Source: Acidimicrobiia bacterium (GTDB taxonomy: Bacteria > Actinomycetota > Acidimicrobiia > Spongiisociales > UBA5794). From it: DNA of 11,558 nucleotides. This document shows, one piece after another, positions 8,042 to 11,558 of the stretch; the first letter of the stretch is position 1, and every line of letters begins with the position of its first letter. The stretch lies in assembly GCA_013001485.1 (NCBI GenBank), contig JABDMN010000404.1:1-11558 (forward strand). Direction: 5' to 3'. A program made the translations under genes and the position numbers. A model generated the notes under the pieces. That model saw nothing but the letters and a program-made list of their open reading frames with translations. It was not told where the DNA came from and did not search any database.

Positions 8042-8107
8042 ATGCATGACACCGATTCCGCGACTCCCACAGAGCGGCTGTACGCGATCGTCGAGCAGGG
8101 GACATGA
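8042..8107 (+). CDS. Possible 21-residue leader or small ORF
   Basis: ATG at 8042 follows a good Shine-Dalgarno (AGGGGAG, 8030-8036, 5 nt spacing) and encodes 21 residues, ending ERLYAIVEQGT. Its TGA overlaps the ATG at 8104 as ATGA. Third positions are mostly G or C, as in neighbouring genes. It is not recognised. It could be a coupled leader for the next ORF or the first part of a single gene split by a frameshift. It lies antisense to an unsupported 147-codon minus-strand frame. Confidence 0.3.
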   Translation: MHDTDSATPTERLYAIVEQGT

Positions 8108-8319
8108 GCTTCTACCAACCACATCAGATGCGGAAGAAGTTTGCGGCGGGCCCCCGCCACACTGCCCTCGCCGGCACGGGGCGCATCACCCCCATCACCA
8201 ACCGGCTCCGGCTCGAAGAGCTTGCCAACGAGCTCCCCGCCGAGGTGGTCACCCACCAGCACGAAGGAGTACGACAGCGGGTCTCTGTCGGCAAAGCGAC
8301 CCAACCGACACCAGAGTGA
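8104..8319 (+). CDS. Possible small hypothetical protein (71 aa)
   Basis: This frame begins MSFYQPHQMRKKFAAG and includes a charged segment RLRLEELANELPAEVV that reads like an amphipathic helix (about 34-49). By my count G or C fills about 77% of third positions, more than the first positions, as expected for coding sequence at this GC content. It has no membrane segment or known motif. Its ATG overlaps the stop of the 21-residue ORF (ATGA), whose Shine-Dalgarno may serve both; AGGGGA directly before the ATG is too close to be ideal. It ends 39 bp before the convergent DMT gene's stop. I do not recognise it. The opposite strand also has an open frame here, so coding direction is not settled. 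Confidence 0.35.
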   Translation: MSFYQPHQMRKKFAAGPRHTALAGTGRITPITNRLRLEELANELPAEVVTHQHEGVRQRVSVGKATQPTPE

Positions 8320-8358
8320 GGGTTACCGGCGGCTACATCAGCCCGACCCTCCGAGACC

Positions 8359-9318
8359 TCAACCTCGACGGATGGGACGAGCCGAGGCGAGGGCGCGCTC
8401 CTGAGCACGCTCCCGTGCGAACACCACCAGGCCCGCGCCGGCGATGAGGGCGACTCCCACCCAAACAACGGGCTGCGGCACCTCATCGAACACGACCCAC
8501 CCCCAGAAGATGGCAAGGGGCAGCGCCACGTACTCATAGGAGGCCACGACCGACGCCGTGCCGATCCGGTACGCCTGGCTGAGCGTGTAGCCGATCATGG
8601 CCGACATCAGGCCGAGCAGAGCGAAGATCCAGAGATCGCCGGTTGCGGGCCACACCCACGCCCGCAGCAGGAACTCCAGCGCTTCGTTGCTCACGTCGTC
8701 GGCGAACCGGCCATTGCCGGCGACCAGGAAGAACGCGCTGCTCACGACGATGAACGTGCCCTGAATGTAGATCGCCATGGCAGAGGCCGCCGACTGTGCT
8801 CCGAGCTTGCGGGTGAGTACCTGCATGCCCGAGTAGCACGCTGCCGCAGCCAGCGGCAGCAGCAGGTTCCAGCGGGAAATCTCGCCCCAGTCGACCCCGG
8901 GCGCCATCATCACCCCGACTCCCACCAGTCCGACGAATACCGCGACAAGCCGCGGAGGTCCCACCGGCTCACCCAGAACAGGGATGGCCAGCAACGTGAT
9001 GAACAGGGGCGCCACGAAGAACAGGGCCGTGGCTGCGCCCAGTGGCATCACGGCGAGGGCGGCGAAGAACGTCATGTTGGCAATCACGATCAGCCCCGCC
9101 CTGAGCGCGTGCAGGGCCGGACGATCGGTGCGGAGCAGCGACCGGCCGCCCTCCATGTGCAGGAACACAAAACTCGCCGACAGCCCGATCACCGAACGTA
9201 CGAACACCATCTGATGCAGCGGGTAGCCGTCGGACAGGAACTTGATCAGCGTGTCGTTGATCGTGATGCAGAGCATTCCGAAGATGATCAGACCAATGGC
9301 ACGAGTCTCTGTGTTCAC
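8359..9318 (-). CDS. EamA/DMT-superfamily permease
   Basis: This 319-residue inner-membrane protein is of the drug/metabolite transporter type, with two EamA repeats (about 7-145 and 155-295) and roughly ten hydrophobic helices. Typical features are the opening IGLIIFGMLCITINDTLIKF, the FVRSVIGL motif after helix 2, ALFFVAPLFITLLAIPVLGEPVG ending repeat 1 and a matching ALPLAIFWGWVVFDEVPQP in repeat 2. The C-terminal tail is short and Arg-rich. The frame stays open upstream to 9558, but that part is antisense to the small membrane protein gene and has no DMT character. Conserved sequence begins at VNTETRAIG, so GTG at 9318 (or the adjacent GTG at 9321) was chosen. There is no Shine-Dalgarno; a TAGATT box ends just upstream, suggesting a leaderless transcript. 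The substrate is unknown; DMT members export amino acids, nucleobases and other metabolites. Confidence 0.9.
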   Translation of the reverse strand: MNTETRAIGLIIFGMLCITINDTLIKFLSDGYPLHQMVFVRSVIGLSASFVFLHMEGGRSLLRTDRPALHALRAGLIVIANMTFFAALAVMPLGAATALFFVAPLFITLLAIPVLGEPVGPPRLVAVFVGLVGVGVMMAPGVDWGEISRWNLLLPLAAAACYSGMQVLTRKLGAQSAASAMAIYIQGTFIVVSSAFFLVAGNGRFADDVSNEALEFLLRAWVWPATGDLWIFALLGLMSAMIGYTLSQAYRIGTASVVASYEYVALPLAIFWGWVVFDEVPQPVVWVGVALIAGAGLVVFARERAQERALASARPIRRG

Positions 9319-9325
9319 CACGTGC

Positions 9326-9331
9326 AATCTA
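9326..9331 (-). promoter_or_regulatory. Candidate -10 box for leaderless DMT gene
   Basis: On the minus strand TAGATT is followed by GCACGTG and then GTG at 9318, so transcription starting 7-8 nt after the box would begin at the start codon. No Shine-Dalgarno precedes the gene, which fits leaderless expression. No clear -35 was found. Confidence 0.45.
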
Positions 9332-9384
9332 ATGGTGGTCGGCGCGACTGGTTGAGGCAGCGCCAGCAGGCGCCCCGTGCCCGG

Positions 9385-9390
9385 TACGTT
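9385..9390 (+). promoter_or_regulatory. Candidate -10 box for leaderless small membrane protein gene
   Basis: TACGTT is followed by six bases (GACCGG) and the ATG at 9397. This places the predicted transcription start on or next to the start codon. No Shine-Dalgarno is present. It is divergent from the DMT promoter about 54 bp away. The -35 region is not convincing. Confidence 0.45.
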
Positions 9391-9396
9391 GACCGG

Positions 9397-9636
9397 ATGG
9401 CGCTTCTCGATCGCATCCCGTGGGGAATCCTGGCCGTGCTCTGCCTCGGCCTCGGACTGGCGCCGTTCTTCGAGGAACCCCATCTTGTGGAGAAGACACG
9501 GCTGCTGTTCACCGGTGACCTCACCCGCCCCATCGACATGTTCGACCTCGTGTGGCATCTCTGGCCGTTCGTTCTTGCGGCGCTCAAATTGATCCGCAAT
9601 GCAAAGAAGCCAGCAGAGCCGACTCCGACCGTGTGA
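9397..9636 (+). CDS. Small membrane protein, 79 aa, of unknown function
   Basis: MALLDRIPWG leads into a first hydrophobic helix (about 9-24), then the polar conserved-looking block PFFEEPHLVEKTRLLFTG (23-40), DLTRPIDMFDLVWHLWP (41-57), a second helix (about 52-65) and a basic, Pro-rich tail. The pattern of two helices around APF..EPHL.EK...L..G.L.RPID.FDL..H..P is one I associate with small conserved bacterial membrane proteins, sometimes automatically labelled RND transporter although far too short for one. Function is unknown. The start is set by the ATG immediately after a -10-like box; the open frame continues upstream but there runs antisense to the DMT promoter and N terminus. It converges on the CNNM/CBS gene with a 17-bp gap that holds no visible terminator. 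Confidence 0.75.
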   Translation: MALLDRIPWGILAVLCLGLGLAPFFEEPHLVEKTRLLFTGDLTRPIDMFDLVWHLWPFVLAALKLIRNAKKPAEPTPTV

Positions 9637-9653
9637 GAAGCTAGCAGAGGCAA

Positions 9654-11021
9654 TCAGTGGCCCAAGGGTTGGTCGCCGAACTGGGGTTCGTCGGCAGGCA
9701 CGTCGATTCGGGTGACCCGGATCTGAGTGAGCTTGTAGCCGTCGATGCCCTCGACCCTGAGCTCGTGGCCCTGCAACTCGACCCGCTCGCCGACACCGGG
9801 AAAGGTGCCGGTCTGGGCCAGGACGAGGCCGGCAAGCGTTGTCACGCCGTCGTGGCGGAAGCTCAGTCCGTGATCTTCCAACAGTTCGGCGAGGGTGGTC
9901 TCACCATCGAGGGTGACCGAGCCATCGTCGTGGACGACCGCTGGAAGGTCATGGCCCCCGGCCGGGTCGTCGATCACCTCGGAGATGATGTCGTCGAGCG
10001 TGACGAGCCCGATCGTGCTGCCGAGCTCGTTGACCACGAGCGCGGCGTGGACTCGTTCGTTCTTGAATCGGGCCATGAGGATGTCGGCGGCGGTGTTGCC
10101 ACCGACGGTCGGAAGCCGGCGGAGAAGCGTTGTGAGATCGATGGGGTCGTCGGACTGGCTGATCCGCACGAAGTCCTTCACGTGCAAGAGTCCAATCACG
10201 TGATCGAGATCGTCCACGAAGACCGGGTAGCGCGATGTTGACGACGCCTGGATGCGGGCGGCGATGTCGGCTCGACTGGCATCGTGCTCGATCGCCCGGA
10301 TGTGACTGCGCGAGGTCATCAGTTCCTCAGCGGTGAGGTCTTCGAGCTCGAAGATGTTGTGGATGATCTCGCGCTGGAGCTCGGGGAGTTCGCCACCTTC
10401 AGCAGATTCGTTGGTGACGATGGCCAGTTCATCGGAACTGTAGAGCGACATCGACTTGTCGGGTTCGGGGATTCGGAGCAATCTCATCAGTGACAACGCG
10501 ATCCAGTTGAGGAAAGCGACCGCCGGCCGGAAGAGGACGCTGAAGGTCCGCATCACCGGGTTGACGCGCACGCTCGTGCCCTCGGGCGAGGCCAATGCCA
10601 ATGCCTTCGGGATCATCTCGCCGAACACGACGTGCAGGTATGTGATGATGCTGAGTGCCACCAGGAATCCGACGGTGTGCGCTGCGCCCTCGGACAGTCC
10701 GAGCGACTCGAAGGGGTCGTACATCCAGTGAGCGATGGCCGGCTCGCCGTACATGCCGAGACCGATTGAGGCGAGCGTGATGCCGAGCTGGGCGACGGCG
10801 ATGTAGCTGTCCTTGCCGGTAGGACGATCGAAGATCTTGAGGAGCCAGCGGGCACTTCGGTTGCCGTCGTTGGCGAGCGCGTTGATACGCGACCGCCGAC
10901 TGCCGACGAGTGCGAACTCGGCGGCAACGAACACGCCATTGATCACTACCAGGGCGAGCACAGCGAAGATAGGCAGGATCACGCCAGTCACGGTGTCGAC
11001 GGCGAGCACGTCCACACTCAT
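9654..11021 (-). CDS. HlyC/CorC-family CNNM/CBS membrane protein
   Basis: This 455-residue protein has the usual order of the family. An N-terminal CNNM (DUF21) membrane domain (about 12-185) carries FVAAEFALV (31-39) and GEMIPKALALASPE (134-147). A paired CBS domain follows (about 233-350; TSRYPVFVDDLDHVIGLLHV in CBS1 and AALVVNELGSTIGLVTLDD in CBS2), then a C-terminal CorC_HlyC domain (about 365-440). Members are linked to magnesium/cobalt efflux or ion homeostasis; the hemolysin name is historical. The ATG at 11021 has GAGGA (11028-11032) 6 nt upstream and overlaps the stop of the upstream paralogue as ATGA, so the two are translated together. The longer open frame back to 11222 is Arg/His-rich, runs inside the upstream gene and was rejected. 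Length is normal for the family. Confidence 0.93.
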   Translation of the reverse strand: MSVDVLAVDTVTGVILPIFAVLALVVINGVFVAAEFALVGSRRSRINALANDGNRSARWLLKIFDRPTGKDSYIAVAQLGITLASIGLGMYGEPAIAHWMYDPFESLGLSEGAAHTVGFLVALSIITYLHVVFGEMIPKALALASPEGTSVRVNPVMRTFSVLFRPAVAFLNWIALSLMRLLRIPEPDKSMSLYSSDELAIVTNESAEGGELPELQREIIHNIFELEDLTAEELMTSRSHIRAIEHDASRADIAARIQASSTSRYPVFVDDLDHVIGLLHVKDFVRISQSDDPIDLTTLLRRLPTVGGNTAADILMARFKNERVHAALVVNELGSTIGLVTLDDIISEVIDDPAGGHDLPAVVHDDGSVTLDGETTLAELLEDHGLSFRHDGVTTLAGLVLAQTGTFPGVGERVELQGHELRVEGIDGYKLTQIRVTRIDVPADEPQFGDQPLGH

Positions 11022-11558
11022 GTCGGATCCTCGCCGGCTTGGTCGGCCGTGAGGGTGAAGCTGACACGGTCGACCAAGGTGCCGTCGACCGAGTCGACCC
11101 TGAGAGACCGATGGCGCTGTGCGAGGTCGGTGGTGTCGGTGCTTTCCCCGGCAGGAAGGCTCGACCTGGTGATGAGCGGCACCGTGTCGCCGACGACGGG
11201 CAGGCGTCCGAGGTGATGCCACACGTAGCCGCTGACCGTGTCGACTCGGTCGACAGGAAGGCCCAGCCCGAAGCGCTCGTTCAGGACCTTCAGCAGCACA
11301 TCACCCCGCACCGACACCGAGGACCCAGTGATCGCAATCGGGTCTGGCTCGATGTCGAACTCGTCGTTGAACTCGCCGAGGACCTCTTCGATTGCGTCCT
11401 CGCGAGTGACGATGCCCGAGACCGATCCGAACTCGTTCACCACGATCGCGACGTGGATGCCCTGCTGGGAGAACGCGTTCATCAGCGGTGGAACCTCGAA
11501 GACCTCGCTGACGACCATCGGCTCTTCGGCGACGTCGGCGACCGTAATCGCCGTCGCC
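11018..11558 (-). CDS. HlyC/CorC-family CBS protein, C-terminal part (5' end outside window)
   Basis: The frame is open past the ATG at 11518 to the window edge (preceding residues TAITVADVAEEP), so the visible 179 or so residues are only the C-terminal part. The segment holds the end of the second CBS domain (MNAFSQQGIHVAIVVNEFG, then VSGIVTREDAIEEVLGEFND) and a CorC_HlyC domain (about VRGDVLLKVLNERFGLGLP to the end). The CNNM membrane domain should lie beyond the edge. It is a paralogue of the downstream gene and overlaps it by ATGA. Tandem pairs of this kind are familiar in actinobacteria, where the two proteins may form heteromers; that is inference. The first base triplet at the edge is incomplete. 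Confidence 0.88.
   Translation of the reverse strand, partial: ATAITVADVAEEPMVVSEVFEVPPLMNAFSQQGIHVAIVVNEFGSVSGIVTREDAIEEVLGEFNDEFDIEPDPIAITGSSVSVRGDVLLKVLNERFGLGLPVDRVDTVSGYVWHHLGRLPVVGDTVPLITRSSLPAGESTDTTDLAQRHRSLRVDSVDGTLVDRVSFTLTADQAGEDPT

Noticed and set aside
7861-8304. 147-codon minus-strand frame between the DMT and stress-protein genes
   Set aside because: It starts at TTG without a Shine-Dalgarno, has no recognisable domain and a lower third-position GC than the opposing + frame. It remains an alternative for the unresolved region.
9319-9558. N-terminal extension of the DMT permease
   Set aside because: It runs antisense to the small membrane protein gene, shows no DMT features, and the conserved sequence starts at the GTG at 9318/9321.
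11022-11222. N-terminal extension of the full-length CNNM/CBS protein
   Set aside because: It lies inside the upstream paralogue in another frame and is Arg/His-rich; the ATG at 11021 has a Shine-Dalgarno and an ATGA overlap.

Overview
The window looks like chromosomal DNA from a high-GC Gram-positive bacterium, most likely an actinobacterium. The reasons are the GC-rich third codon positions, GTG and TTG starts, TANNNT-type -10 boxes placed directly before start codons, a tandem pair of CNNM/CBS (HlyC/CorC) membrane proteins and actinobacterial-style sugar ABC genes. An Acidimicrobiia-like source is possible, but that is only an impression from gene style. No mobile element, tRNA, rRNA or CRISPR array was seen.

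Left block (1-5982, all +): the 3' end of a probable sugar-binding protein gene, an intercistronic region with two stem-loops, a single-domain CUT2-type sugar ABC ATPase, a XylH-like permease (ATGA overlap), a seven-bladed FG-GAP/ASPIC-UnbV (CRTAC1-like) lipoprotein starting 10-28 nt after the permease stop, and a vanadium-dependent haloperoxidase (ATGA overlap). The spacing predicts one polycistronic unit: sugar uptake first, then two exported proteins. The haloperoxidase carries the complete vanadate-binding set and has Trp and Phe at the two positions that resemble fungal chloroperoxidase. Close coupling of the propeller lipoprotein and the haloperoxidase, attached to a sugar importer operon, is the most interesting arrangement here.

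Middle block (5983-8358): a Gfo/Idh/MocA sugar or polyol dehydrogenase (+) behind its own candidate promoter, convergent with a universal stress protein gene (-). A poorly resolved stretch of about 530 bp follows (7830-8358). It holds the stress-protein promoter region and a weakly supported pair of overlapping small + ORFs.

Right block (8359-11558): an EamA/DMT-family permease (-) and a 79-aa conserved-looking small membrane protein (+) are transcribed divergently, and both appear to be leaderless. Beyond them, on the - strand, lie two tandem CNNM/CBS-type (HlyC/CorC family) membrane proteins with an ATGA overlap. The upstream one is cut by the window edge.
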